From the NCBI RefSeq assembly GCF_938028825.1, contig NZ_CALIZP010000039.1:1-11927 (forward strand): 11,927 bases of DNA, read 5' to 3'. The notes under the pieces were generated by a model. That model was not told the origin of the DNA. It did no database searches and worked only from the letters and a program-made list of their open reading frames with translations. The position numbers and the translations under genes were made by a program. Positions 1 to 6,412 of the stretch are shown piece by piece; position 1 is the stretch's first letter, and every line of letters begins with the position of its first letter. The stretch comes from an uncultured Cardiobacterium sp. (GTDB lineage Bacteria; Pseudomonadota; Gammaproteobacteria; Cardiobacteriales; Cardiobacteriaceae).

Positions 1-6
1 CGGCTT

Positions 7-94
7 CGGCGGCTCGGCGGCTCGGCGGCATCGGCGGCATCGGCGGCTTCGGCGGCATCGGCGGCATCGGCGGCATCGGCGGCATCGGCGACTT
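7..94. repeat. GC-rich 8/9-bp tandem repeat at window edge
   Basis: Two 8-bp units (CGGCGGCT, 7-22) are followed by eight 9-bp units of CGGCGGCAT or close variants (23-94). The change of unit length from 8 to 9 shifts any reading frame running through it. Downstream, two plus-strand frames stay open: one reads Ser-Ala-Ala repeats up to a stop at 208-210, the other Gly-Gly-Ile/Phe repeats up to a stop at 192-194. The tract may therefore be the low-complexity tail of a gene that begins left of the window, but I cannot choose a frame. Slipped-strand length change is plausible for such a tract. Confidence 0.8.
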
Positions 95-153
95 GGGCGG
101 AAAAGGAAGTCATAGAAGAAGCCTACGCATCCTTGCATGCAAGAGCATCCCAG

Positions 154-184
154 CAAACAGAAAGCCCCGTCGGGGAAACGGGGC
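154..184 (-). terminator. Hairpin terminator after the stb-like operon
   Basis: On the minus strand GCCCCGT (184-178), a 7-nt loop and ACGGGGC (170-164) form a perfect 7-bp GC-rich stem. It is followed by an imperfect T-rich tail, TTTCTGTTTG. It lies about 25 nt past the stop of the last minus-strand gene, where a terminator for that operon is expected. There is no T-tract on the plus side. Confidence 0.6.
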
Positions 185-206
185 GTGTGAGTAAAAATTT
201 ATGTTT

Positions 207-428
207 TTAGCTGTTTGAATAATAGCGAAGACTGCTTCTTGCTACATTTTCATCAAGTCTTGAGATCGTTCCAGCAAGAAAAATATAACATGGATCATTA
301 TCAACAATACTATCTAACCATGCCCCCTGCTTGAACTCCGGTTCACAATTAAAACTACATACACACCCGAAAATTTCAGTAGCCATCATTGGTGATCTAT
401 TGGAATGCTGATTGTTTGACCAAATCAT
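207..428 (-). CDS. Small hypothetical protein, last gene of stb-like operon
   Basis: This encodes a 73-aa protein beginning MIWSNNQHS. I prefer the ATG at 428 over the ATG at 440 because it gives a 4-nt ATGA overlap with the upstream coiled-coil gene, which suggests translational coupling. The protein has three cysteines in its first half (GCVCSFNC) and no signal peptide, membrane segment or family motif that I recognise. Its position as the fourth gene of a partition-type operon, just before a terminator, suggests co-expression with the stability proteins. Function unknown; a role in segregation would be inference from position only. Confidence 0.55.
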   Translation of the reverse strand: MIWSNNQHSNRSPMMATEIFGCVCSFNCEPEFKQGAWLDSIVDNDPCYIFLAGTISRLDENVARSSLRYYSNS

Positions 429-736
429 CTTGACCACCATTTCTTCTTCTTTGCTGCTTCAAGTTGAGATAGCCGCCGCTCACGTTCCTCAAGCATCTTG
501 AGATGTTCATCAAACACCTCTCCGCTTGACTTCGCAATCTCGTTGATAGCATATTGTTTAACCGCTGCCACCTGACGGCCAAAGTCATCAAGGGCTTGGC
601 TCAAATGGGCAATATCTTCTTGCAGTAATTCAAAACTGGTTCTCAGTTCCTTTACGCTTTCAGATATTGCCTTCATGTCTATAAAAATATCTTCAATCAG
701 AATTTTATGATCTGACTGGCTATACCTTTCTACCAT
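425..736 (-). CDS. Coiled-coil protein of plasmid-stability operon
   Basis: The product is a 103-aa, highly charged protein predicted to be almost entirely helical. Heptad-like spacing of Leu/Ile/Val runs through residues 10-95 (for example FELLQEDIAHLSQALDDFG), and it ends in a basic patch, KKKKWWSR. The start codon overlaps the stop of the ParA-like gene by one base (TAATG), so translation is probably coupled. Third genes of StbABC-type and other partition operons are often small coiled-coil proteins, so a partition accessory or oligomerisation role is plausible. No catalytic motif is visible. Confidence 0.7.
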   Translation of the reverse strand: MVERYSQSDHKILIEDIFIDMKAISESVKELRTSFELLQEDIAHLSQALDDFGRQVAAVKQYAINEIAKSSGEVFDEHLKMLEERERRLSQLEAAKKKKWWSR

Positions 737-1434
737 TATTTCTTGTTTATAAGCCTGTTAAAGATCTCTTGATAATTTTTATCAAGGCTTCTTAATGCGC
801 TCTGCCGTGCAACTTTTGCTGCATATTTTCTGGCTTCTTCTCTATTTCCTGCTAATTTGGCTTCCTGCATCTTGGCCATAAAATCTTCGTCCGAAAGCAT
901 CTCGGATAGGTTACGACCAGTTGAGTATAAGGTATGTTTTTCTATAATATTACGAAAGTCCATCCCGATTTTATATTGAGAGGTAGCTTTCTTTAGAACC
1001 GAAAATATTTCCTCTACTGGATTTAACGGGTCAATTACAACTTGATTACATATGATATGTATTTTGTTTGGAGCTACTTTTACCTCTAATAGATCTTTAA
1101 TAGTTTTTATCGTATCTTGTTGCTGTTTCCTCTCTGGGGTAGCTGGTAAAATGAACAAATCAATCTTGTTAAGGATCTCCCCCACTTTTGCACTCGATCT
1201 AAAAAATGCTTCTAAGTTAGAGGATCCGACGTCTAGTATCAGACCGTCATTATAAATGATCTCAATATGTAAATTTTCCCCATCATCACCTCTAATTATA
1301 ACGCTTTCTTGTCCGTCATTATTAACGGACTCCATACTTACCAACTCATAGGCCGGTAAGCGACGTTTGAATACATCACGCGCTAACGTTGTTTTTCCAA
1401 CGTTACCGCTATAGTTAATCAATGCGATCTTCAT
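736..1434 (-). CDS. stbB: StbB-like ParA-superfamily partition ATPase
   Basis: This is a 232-aa P-loop ATPase of the ParA/MinD superfamily, most like plasmid StbB stability proteins. The N-terminus MKIALINYSGNVGKTT carries a Walker A (residues 10-16, GNVGKTT) without the extra lysine of the canonical KGGxGK deviant motif, a known feature of StbB-like members. A Walker B-like strand, LILDVGSSN, lies at about residues 65-73, and LFILPATPERKQQQDT (about 92-107) matches the switch region of these proteins. A good ribosome site (AGGAG, 5 nt from ATG) precedes it. It starts 14 nt after the HTH gene. Expected role: cytoplasmic NTPase acting with the DNA-binding partner and the nearby repeats in plasmid segregation or positioning for transfer. 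The symbol is by family resemblance only. Confidence 0.85.
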   Translation of the reverse strand: MKIALINYSGNVGKTTLARDVFKRRLPAYELVSMESVNNDGQESVIIRGDDGENLHIEIIYNDGLILDVGSSNLEAFFRSSAKVGEILNKIDLFILPATPERKQQQDTIKTIKDLLEVKVAPNKIHIICNQVVIDPLNPVEEIFSVLKKATSQYKIGMDFRNIIEKHTLYSTGRNLSEMLSDEDFMAKMQEAKLAGNREEARKYAAKVARQSALRSLDKNYQEIFNRLINKK

Positions 1435-1448
1435 ATTTACTCCTAAAT

Positions 1449-1733
1449 TTAGTCATCATTAAGCTCTCTCAGAGCTTCATCTAGCGCGTCAAAATTATGT
1501 CTGCCATCGGTATTGTTATCTGGTGGCGACGCCTGTTCTTGCCGCGAAGTCAAAGGTTGCATAGGTGTTGGTTGGATATTTGCTGATAGCTCTTTATCAG
1601 ATAGTTTTCTCTGCCGCAAAAACCTAAAAAGAGTTCTTGGTGAAATGCCAAGATTTTGGGCAATTCTTGCTTTGGGAATGCCTAGAGCCATCATCTCTCT
1701 AACCTTGTCTATATCGACAATTTTTCTCTGCAT
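1449..1733 (-). CDS. HTH DNA-binding protein, candidate centromere-binding partner
   Basis: This 94-aa protein has a helix-turn-helix of the resolvase/Hin type at about residues 8-40 (VREMMALGIPKARIAQNLGI and the SPRTLFRFLR recognition helix). The C-terminal half is polar and probably disordered (QPTPMQP...PPDNNTDG), ending in an acidic helix, FDALDEALRELNDD. The ribosome site is AAAGGAG, 4 nt from the ATG. It is the first gene of the stability operon and lies directly next to the 54-bp repeat array, the arrangement of an StbA/ParB-like centromere-binding protein that also autoregulates. Binding to the repeats is inference. A sequence relation to StbA itself is not visible, so no symbol is given. 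Confidence 0.75.
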   Translation of the reverse strand: MQRKIVDIDKVREMMALGIPKARIAQNLGISPRTLFRFLRQRKLSDKELSANIQPTPMQPLTSRQEQASPPDNNTDGRHNFDALDEALRELNDD

Positions 1734-1764
1734 CTTTCTCCTTTAAGTCATGGATGGATGTGTC

Positions 1765-2247
1765 TGCCAGTATTGACCCACATCAGCGACACTATCGCGC
1801 CTATATTGACCTGACTTCCTGCCAATATTGGCGCACATTAGCGACACTGCTACGCCGTATTGACCTGATTTCCTGCCAGTATTGGTACACATTAGCGACA
1901 TCACTACGTCGTATTGACCTGACTTCCTGCCAATATTGACGCACATTAGCGACACCGCTACGCCGTATTGACCTGACTTCCTGCCAATATTGGCGCACAT
2001 TAGCGACACCGCTACGCCGTATTGACCTGACTTCCTGCCAGTATTGGCGCACATTAGCGACATTTCCGCACCGTATTGACTCGATCTCCTGCCAGTATTG
2101 GCGTTACCGATCCAAATCGGGAAAACCATGCCAGTATTGGCATGAAAAAGCGACATGGCGTGCTGACATTGGCTCAACTTCGCGCCAGTATTGACGCAAA
2201 ACAATGCCATTTATGCACCTTTGTCTTGCTTTTGTGCCAGTATTGGC
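1765..2247. repeat. 54-bp tandem repeat array with palindromic boxes (centromere/operator-like)
   Basis: Five 54-bp units run from 1820 to 2089, with partial units on both sides. Each unit carries a primary box TGCC(A/G)(A/G)TATTG(G/A)C; its best version, GCCAATATTGGC, is a perfect 12-bp palindrome. A secondary box, GTATTGAC, lies 37 bp further on, and a conserved TTAGCGACA lies between them. Primary boxes start at 1765, 1820, 1874, 1928, 1982, 2036, 2090, 2129, 2183 and 2235. Secondary boxes start at 1803 (variant), 1857, 1911, 1965, 2019 and 2073. The array lies between the promoter and first gene of the stb-like operon, as expected for a partition site that doubles as an operator. Replication iterons are an alternative, but no rep gene is visible. 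Confidence 0.85.
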
Positions 2248-2260
2248 GCGAAGTGAGGAC

Positions 2261-2288
2261 ATTATAGGTAAAAAGGCGCAAAAATCAA
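2261..2288 (-). promoter_or_regulatory. Strong sigma70-type promoter for the stb-like operon
   Basis: Read on the minus strand, a TTGATT -35 (2288-2283) and a perfect TATAAT -10 (2266-2261) are separated by 16 bp. Transcription would start near 2254, immediately before the right-most palindromic box (2235-2247). It would therefore produce a leader of about 520 nt made mostly of the 54-bp repeats before the first ATG at 1733. Binding of the HTH protein to these boxes would naturally repress this promoter (inference). Confidence 0.65.
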
Positions 2289-2358
2289 CTACAAGTATAT
2301 TAGTGTACAGTATTTCTACGTTTCCTATTAATTTTTAAGGGAATTATGTACTTACTCT

Positions 2359-2387
2359 TGACTCTAATGTCCAGATAATGCACTATG
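2359..2387 (+). promoter_or_regulatory. Possible promoter for the mob genes
   Basis: TTGACT (2359-2364) is a good -35, and 17 bp later CACTAT (2382-2387) is only a 3/6 match to a -10. It points towards mobC and lies just upstream of the hairpin region, giving a leader of about 170 nt. It is the only plausible rightward promoter I found between the divergent operons. Confidence 0.3.
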
Positions 2388-2412
2388 GATTGCAGATTGC
2401 GGGGGTAGAACA

Positions 2413-2485
2413 GGCACGATGGCGGTTGTAGACAAATCTGACGATTTGCCCCAACCGCACGTGCCAAAGGGGCTGCCGCCCCTTT
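2413..2485 (+). other. Nested inverted repeats, candidate oriT
   Basis: Outer arms GGCAC...GCGGTTG (2413-2428) and CAACCGC...GTGCC (2452-2465) pair around an inner CAAATC/GATTTG repeat (2433-2438, 2443-2448). Directly after this comes a perfect 8-bp hairpin, AAAGGGGC-TGCC-GCCCCTTT (2466-2485). Such structure just upstream of mobC and a relaxase, between divergent stability and mobilization operons, is the usual place and form of a transfer origin. No copy of the IncP nick consensus (YATCCTGY) is seen here, so the nick site is not located. The hairpins could alternatively control mobC transcription. Confidence 0.5.
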
Positions 2486-2560
2486 GAAACCCCTTGGAGG
2501 GCGGACACCACAAGATTGTGCTGACGCCTGTTGGTTTGCGTGGAGGGACAATTGAAAGTC

Positions 2561-2896
2561 ATGGGCAACTTGTCCAAACCTTATAGATTACGTTTGCCCG
2601 AGGATGTGGCAGAACGTTATGAACACATAGCTGAAACAGCCAACATAACTATCTCCGCTGTCTTGCGTAAGGTGCTGACAGAAGACAAAGAGATTGTTAT
2701 TACAAAACCTGATCTGAAGCGACAGGAAGACAGGGCACGCGTCATGCGCATTTTGGGTAATGCCGGCAACAACCTGAACCAAATTGCGCGACACCTGAAT
2801 ATCCTGTCTAAGCAGGGCGATTTACGCTACAGCGAAGCAGTGCATTATCTGTACCTCCTCGAAAATATTGAGGAGCAATTCAACGTGACCTTGTAG
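2561..2896 (+). CDS. mobC: MobC-family relaxosome accessory protein
   Basis: This 111-aa protein begins MGNLSKPYRLRLPEDVAERY, a ribbon-helix-helix-like N-terminus (residues 1-45). It then carries the MobC hallmark NAGNNLNQIARHLN at about residues 75-88. In this family the protein binds oriT DNA beside the nick site and helps open the strands for the relaxase. GGAGG at 2542-2546 lies upstream. I chose ATG 2561 because the protein then begins at the conserved domain; TTG 2552, which is closer to that ribosome site, and TTG 2531 are in-frame alternatives. The relaxase starts 10 nt after the stop, so the two are likely co-transcribed. Confidence 0.85.
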   Translation: MGNLSKPYRLRLPEDVAERYEHIAETANITISAVLRKVLTEDKEIVITKPDLKRQEDRARVMRILGNAGNNLNQIARHLNILSKQGDLRYSEAVHYLYLLENIEEQFNVTL

Positions 2897-2906
2897 ATTT
2901 ATAACC

Positions 2907-3734
2907 ATGCTGATCCGGATTAGTGGCGGCAGCAGCGGCATCGTGCAATATCTAACGGGTGGACGTAAATCCGGACGTTCGTATTCACGCGATGAACTGG
3001 ATCAGCGTGTAGAATTGCATGGGAAGCTGGCAAATATTGATGCCGTGCTGGATAGCTTTGATCCTCAGAGTAAGCATCAGAAATATTTACATATTACTTT
3101 ATCATTCAAAGAACCTCATATTGATCAAGAAATCTTGCAAAAAATTGATAGTGAATTTAGGCAGTTTATCTTTGCTGCTTGTAAAGAAGATGAATTTACT
3201 TATTACAGTGAGGCACATTTGCCTAAGATTAAAGCGCTTAGAGATATTAACGGGGATGAATATGTCAGGTTCCCACATATTCATGTAGTTATTCCGGAAT
3301 ATAATTTATATACAGGGAAGCGCGATAATCCTCTTGGAAAGATAGAAAACATTACGCATTATATCAATGCTTTTCAGGAGTTAGTGAATCAGAGATATGG
3401 ATTGGAAAGCCCAAAAGATAATATACGGGAAATTTCTACTGGACGCGAAGAAATTCTTAATTGCTATAAGCTACAACCGGATTCTACGGTTAAAGAAATT
3501 AAATCTGAAATTTTCCGTTTGGTTCGTGAACATCCGGAAATAACGTCAGTGGATATACTCGCTGAAGTGATTAAACCCTTTGGCAAGGTTACTGGGCGTG
3601 ATTCAAAGAAATTTAGTGGGAAATATCTGAATTTGCAAGTAGCAGGGAAGGATAAAGGAATCAATCTGAAAGATTGCAGTATTTCTCAATGCCTATTTGA
3701 TATCAAGAGACAAAGACGTTACCCAGACTTTTGA
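2907..3734 (+). CDS. Relaxase nuclease-domain fragment (HUH, MOBP-like)
   Basis: This 275-aa open frame holds the DNA-nicking domain. Tyr15, in GIVQYLTGG, is the candidate catalytic tyrosine, as in MOBP relaxases where it lies near the N-terminus. His124 and His126, in FPHIHVVIP, form the metal-binding HUH pair. His104, in SEAHLPK, is a likely third ligand. There is no clear ribosome site before ATG 2907; translation probably follows from mobC, 10 nt upstream. The last residues, IKRQRRYPDF, come from the wrong frame after the shift. The fragment could in principle still nick oriT, because all catalytic residues are present, but it lacks the C-terminal parts. The DNA here is much more AT-rich than the second half of the gene. 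Confidence 0.75.
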   Translation: MLIRISGGSSGIVQYLTGGRKSGRSYSRDELDQRVELHGKLANIDAVLDSFDPQSKHQKYLHITLSFKEPHIDQEILQKIDSEFRQFIFAACKEDEFTYYSEAHLPKIKALRDINGDEYVRFPHIHVVIPEYNLYTGKRDNPLGKIENITHYINAFQELVNQRYGLESPKDNIREISTGREEILNCYKLQPDSTVKEIKSEIFRLVREHPEITSVDILAEVIKPFGKVTGRDSKKFSGKYLNLQVAGKDKGINLKDCSISQCLFDIKRQRRYPDF

Positions 3735-4578
3735 TGCCGAAGCCCATCAGGAGCTATATGATAAGTGGCTGGATTACGGTGCGCGCGAGGCCCGTTTTTT
3801 ACGCAATGCATCCAAGCGGGATAGAGCGGCTTATAGTCAGATGAATCCGGCAGAAAGAAGGGATTGGCTTACGGCGCGCTGGAGCAAGCATGAAACCATG
3901 CTTGATGCGCTGGTAAAAGGTGAAGAATCCAGAAAACCTGCCAATATTATTGAAACAGGGGATACCCGAACGGCATATCCTGACGTTGCATCTATTGCTT
4001 TTGTGAACGCTCTTCCTTTCGTGGATGATTCGCGCCATATCGACGATATTCCCCACATCTATGACTTATCCCATTTTGGTGACAGCTTTTATATTCACAA
4101 CAAGGACAACGATCATGAACGATATGAACGATTTGAGAGACCCCATCCCGAAAATTCAAAGGGAATAGGTGGATTCGATTTGCATGACTTGCGAGTTTGG
4201 CGTAGTAATGGAAGAAGGAACAATGGAAAAACGTATCCGGTGGATTCATTGTCGTCTGATCAACGCGCTGACGTGGTCGGAAATGAAGAAGGCACATCTG
4301 CGTACTTGTGCCCATCACCAACTCCGCGAACAATCAGCACCGCCGGACGAATAAGGCGAGAACTGAGCAGAACTATTGAAGAAAAAGAGCAGTCATGGTC
4401 GAAACTCATCAGCGCCCTCGATACCAGGCACCTACTGGATTATCTGGCTTACCACTATGCCCTTGATACCGGCTCACTGCGCATCGAGCGCAACAAGTCG
4501 GGACATGAATGCGTTGCAGACGACGGCAGGCATTACAGCCCCTCTGACTTCCTGACACGCCGGATGAACATGACCTAG
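3697..4578 (+). CDS. Relaxase middle fragment
   Basis: This segment is 293 codons long if started at TTG 3697, but the frame is open back to 3670 and no ribosome site is visible, so it is more likely an interior part than a separate gene. It begins with a charged helical stretch (AREARFLRNASKRDRAAYSQ) and then has a His/Asp-rich low-complexity region at about residues 105-150. It continues with GFDLHDLRVWRS and ends in DTRHLLDYLAYHYALDTGSL followed by YSPSDFLTRRMNMT. Those last motifs belong to the post-nuclease region of LPD7-containing relaxases, as I recall them. It terminates at the amber codon described for the whole gene. Confidence 0.6.
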   Translation: MISRDKDVTQTFDAEAHQELYDKWLDYGAREARFLRNASKRDRAAYSQMNPAERRDWLTARWSKHETMLDALVKGEESRKPANIIETGDTRTAYPDVASIAFVNALPFVDDSRHIDDIPHIYDLSHFGDSFYIHNKDNDHERYERFERPHPENSKGIGGFDLHDLRVWRSNGRRNNGKTYPVDSLSSDQRADVVGNEEGTSAYLCPSPTPRTISTAGRIRRELSRTIEEKEQSWSKLISALDTRHLLDYLAYHYALDTGSLRIERNKSGHECVADDGRHYSPSDFLTRRMNMT

Positions 4579-4590
4579 CCGGAGGCGAAG

Positions 4591-5364
4591 ATGGTGTTGC
4601 AAACCGTCCATGCACAACAACAGACCGTTGAGCAACGCCAGCGCGCTGTGACCTCAAAATTGCTTTGGCACCGTTTCGAGCGGTATGAAAACAGATTACC
4701 GGGCATCGCCGCGATCCGTGCGGCTTATCGCAAGCGGCGTGAGGAGATATTAGCAGGGGCGCGGTTCCAGCCGGACGCGGCACTGAGCAAGGCGCAGAAC
4801 GCCGTTAAGCGGCGTTTGCTGCGAGAGCAGCGCCGCACTGAGCTGGAACAGTTGAAACAGGATCAAGAGGCCGAGCGGCGCTATTACCGCCAACGGCCGC
4901 ATGACCGTTTTTTGGAGTACCTCTACGAACAGGCAAAAAAAGGGGATGGGGCAGCACTGGACGAGCTCAACCGTATTTATCCGGTGCGCGCCTTGCAAGA
5001 GGCTCAAGCGTTTGAGATCCACATCAGGGAACGGCAACGACCAAACACGCTTTTCAAACCCGCCGATATGGGATACACCGTGGCAATACAGCGCAATGGC
5101 ACAGTCGAATACCGCGACGAGGAGCAGCGGGTGGTGATTGTCGATACCTTTGCCAGCATCAAGGTGCAGGAGCGTAGGGCTGATGTCATCGCAAACGCCC
5201 TTGAACTGGCCAAATTGCGTTATGGTGTTAACGGCTTCGAGATCCGCAATGCCACGCAACGTGATTTGGTCGCGATTGAGGCAGCTGTCCGTGCAACCGG
5301 TACCAGTGTAAAAGTATTACCGAAAGAATCGGCGAAAGAACGGGATGATGGTCACGAGCGTTGA
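4591..5364 (+). CDS. Relaxase C-terminal fragment with LPD7-like domain
   Basis: A 257-aa open frame, in the same frame as the preceding segment. Residues 1-110 are long basic/acidic helices rich in Arg, Glu and Gln, probably coiled coil. Residues about 150-245 fit the large polyvalent protein-associated domain 7 (LPD7) found at the end of TraI/MobA-type relaxases: VDTFASIKVQERRADVIANALELAKLRYG and then FEIRNATQRDLVAIEAAV. GGAGG lies 5 nt before the ATG at 4591, a proper ribosome site 12 nt after the amber codon, so this piece may be made by re-initiation. Alone it has no nuclease residues. Confidence 0.65.
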   Translation: MVLQTVHAQQQTVEQRQRAVTSKLLWHRFERYENRLPGIAAIRAAYRKRREEILAGARFQPDAALSKAQNAVKRRLLREQRRTELEQLKQDQEAERRYYRQRPHDRFLEYLYEQAKKGDGAALDELNRIYPVRALQEAQAFEIHIRERQRPNTLFKPADMGYTVAIQRNGTVEYRDEEQRVVIVDTFASIKVQERRADVIANALELAKLRYGVNGFEIRNATQRDLVAIEAAVRATGTSVKVLPKESAKERDDGHER

Positions 5365-5612
5365 GTCGTGTTTTTTTGGGGATCAGTTTCTGCTAGTGGC
5401 CTGAAAAGCATGCAGGGCTAGATGAAGCCATAGCTGAACTAGTGGAAAGTCAGGATAAAGTCCCTGAATAGATAGAGTAATTTCTTTGATAAACAATAGG
5501 CTCTCTTCAAAACAGGGATTTTAAAGAAGAGTGTCTGAACGGACTTTTGAATAGTCTAGAATTTAAATATAGCAAAAAGATTGAGGTGCAATACCACTTG
5601 GTAATACGTCTA
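5365..5612. other. AT-rich intergenic stretch with a possible coding remnant
   Basis: No intact gene is present. One frame from 5397 to 5471 reads ...GLDEAIAELVESQDKVPE and a stop, which has protein-like composition but no start codon and a stop just upstream; it may be the worn end of a lost gene. The region lies between the convergent ends of the relaxase and ASCH genes. A weak inverted repeat, TACCA-CT-TGGTA, near 5592-5603 is too short to call a terminator. Confidence 0.35.
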
Positions 5613-5934
5613 TCAATTTTTTTCCTTGGCATATTTCTTGGTTTTTCCAACTTTGATGGCATAGGCAGTATCCCGTCCATCAAAATAAGTATTAAAGAAA
5701 TGAGCCGTGATTCCTGAAAATTCAGCAGTTCTTTTCCATAATTGTGAAGGTGAATCTGATATTAACTCTTCAATTTCAAATTCTCCCACTACCTTGCCTA
5801 TGGGCAGAGTGGCGTAGATGACTACCTTTTTAACGGCTTTATTTTTAGGGAGAGTCCGACAGAATTCAAATTTTTTCTTACCACTAAGAATTTTTTTCGG
5901 CATATTCAGGTTTAATTGATAACAAAATTTTCAT
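5613..5934 (-). pseudogene. ASCH-domain protein gene, frameshifted in a poly-T/A tract
   Basis: An ATG at 5934 opens MKILLSIKPEYAEK, the typical start of a family of small ASCH proteins. The frame breaks at a run of seven T (5891-5897, A7 on the coding strand). With six, the reading continues as KILSGKKKFEFCR...KKVVIYATLPIGKVVGEFEIEEL. The second part, open from 5903, includes the LWKRTAEFSGITAHFF and DTAYAIKVG segments and ends at 5613. The repaired protein would have about 106 aa. ASCH is a PUA-like fold linked to RNA or modified-base binding; E. coli YqfB of this superfamily removes acetyl from N4-acetylcytidine. The start overlaps the upstream EVE-containing gene by 23 nt, indicating coupling. 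As sequenced, only an N-terminally trimmed 96-aa product starting MPKKILSG is possible. Confidence 0.75.
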
Positions 5935-6412
5935 TGACTTGACCTAATTTCAAAATGTGATGTGCCTGCTGGAGTGTGAGTCGCATAAAACCAAAATATT
6001 TACTTTCGTTTAAGCCAACTTGCTCAAGTAAATCTTTTCTTATGATCCTCTTAGGTAAGGCAATATTATATGAAAATCTGAATACATGGTGGTACTTCTT
6101 TTTTTGCCAAAATTGTTGCAACTCTCCTCGAGAAAAAACGCTGTAAGGGGCGCAGTATCTCTCAAATTCAGTATAATTTTCAAATGAATCAATATGTCGA
6201 TATTCTTCAACAACGCATACTGAGCTTACCAAGGAACGGTAATAAGCAAGGCCAGGTTTATCACTAGTTCGATAAATAAACAAAACATCTCCTTGCTTTA
6301 ACCGTTCAATTCCACTCATTGATGTTAAATATACTTTATGAATACTGTTTGTTGGAGAAACATCTTGGACTATAGAAGCATCTTCGTTTCGCAGAATTGA
6401 ATCTGGAAGCAA
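5912..6412 (-). CDS. EVE/PUA-like domain fragment as sequenced
   Basis: The open frame of up to 166 codons has only a TTG (6412) as possible start and no ribosome site, so it is best read as the second half of the GNAT fusion. The domain spans roughly IHKVYLTSMSG to the KYHHVFRFSYNIALPKRII strands. The end, NENFVIN, overlaps the ASCH start. Confidence 0.55.
   Translation of the reverse strand: MLPDSILRNEDASIVQDVSPTNSIHKVYLTSMSGIERLKQGDVLFIYRTSDKPGLAYYRSLVSSVCVVEEYRHIDSFENYTEFERYCAPYSVFSRGELQQFWQKKKYHHVFRFSYNIALPKRIIRKDLLEQVGLNESKYFGFMRLTLQQAHHILKLGQVNENFVIN

Larger units (their letters stand above)
2907..5364 (+). pseudogene. Full-length MOBP/TraI-type relaxase gene, broken by a frameshift and an amber codon
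   Basis: Three consecutive open segments read as one relaxase of about 818 aa: a nuclease domain, a middle region, and a C-terminal region with an LPD7-like domain. Two lesions separate them. Between 3670 and 3734 the reading passes from frame 3 to frame 1, a +1 shift outside any homopolymer longer than 3. At 4576-4578 a TAG interrupts the same frame as the next segment, so the protein would read FLTRRMNMT-stop-PEAKMVLQ. Relatives as I recall them have Trp at this position (MNxxW), so TGG to TAG is the simplest change. Either the relaxase is dead or only separate pieces are made. Its host element would then need a relaxase supplied in trans to move. Confidence 0.75.

Noticed and set aside
1..210. 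C-terminal part of a plus-strand protein with Ser-Ala-Ala or Gly-Gly-Ile repeats
   Set aside because: Two frames are equally open and no start is in the window, so no coding claim can be supported.
1743..2247. CRISPR array
   Set aside because: The whole 54-bp unit repeats; there are no unique spacers between short repeats and no cas genes.
1765..2247. Replication origin iterons
   Set aside because: No rep gene or DnaA/AT-rich unwinding region is visible, and the array abuts a partition-type operon, so centromere/operator fits better. Not fully excluded.
2300..2551. Minus-strand 83-codon open frame
   Set aside because: It crosses the hairpins before mobC, has no ribosome site or protein-like domain, and looks like a shadow of the oriT-like region.
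2800..2807. TATCCTGT as an IncP-type nick site
   Set aside because: It matches the consensus but lies inside the conserved mobC coding motif (NILS codons), so it is most likely chance.
3690..3734. Programmed +1 frameshift in the relaxase
   Set aside because: No slippery run, rare-codon/stop context or Shine-Dalgarno-like stimulator is seen at the junction, and a separate amber codon downstream points to decay.
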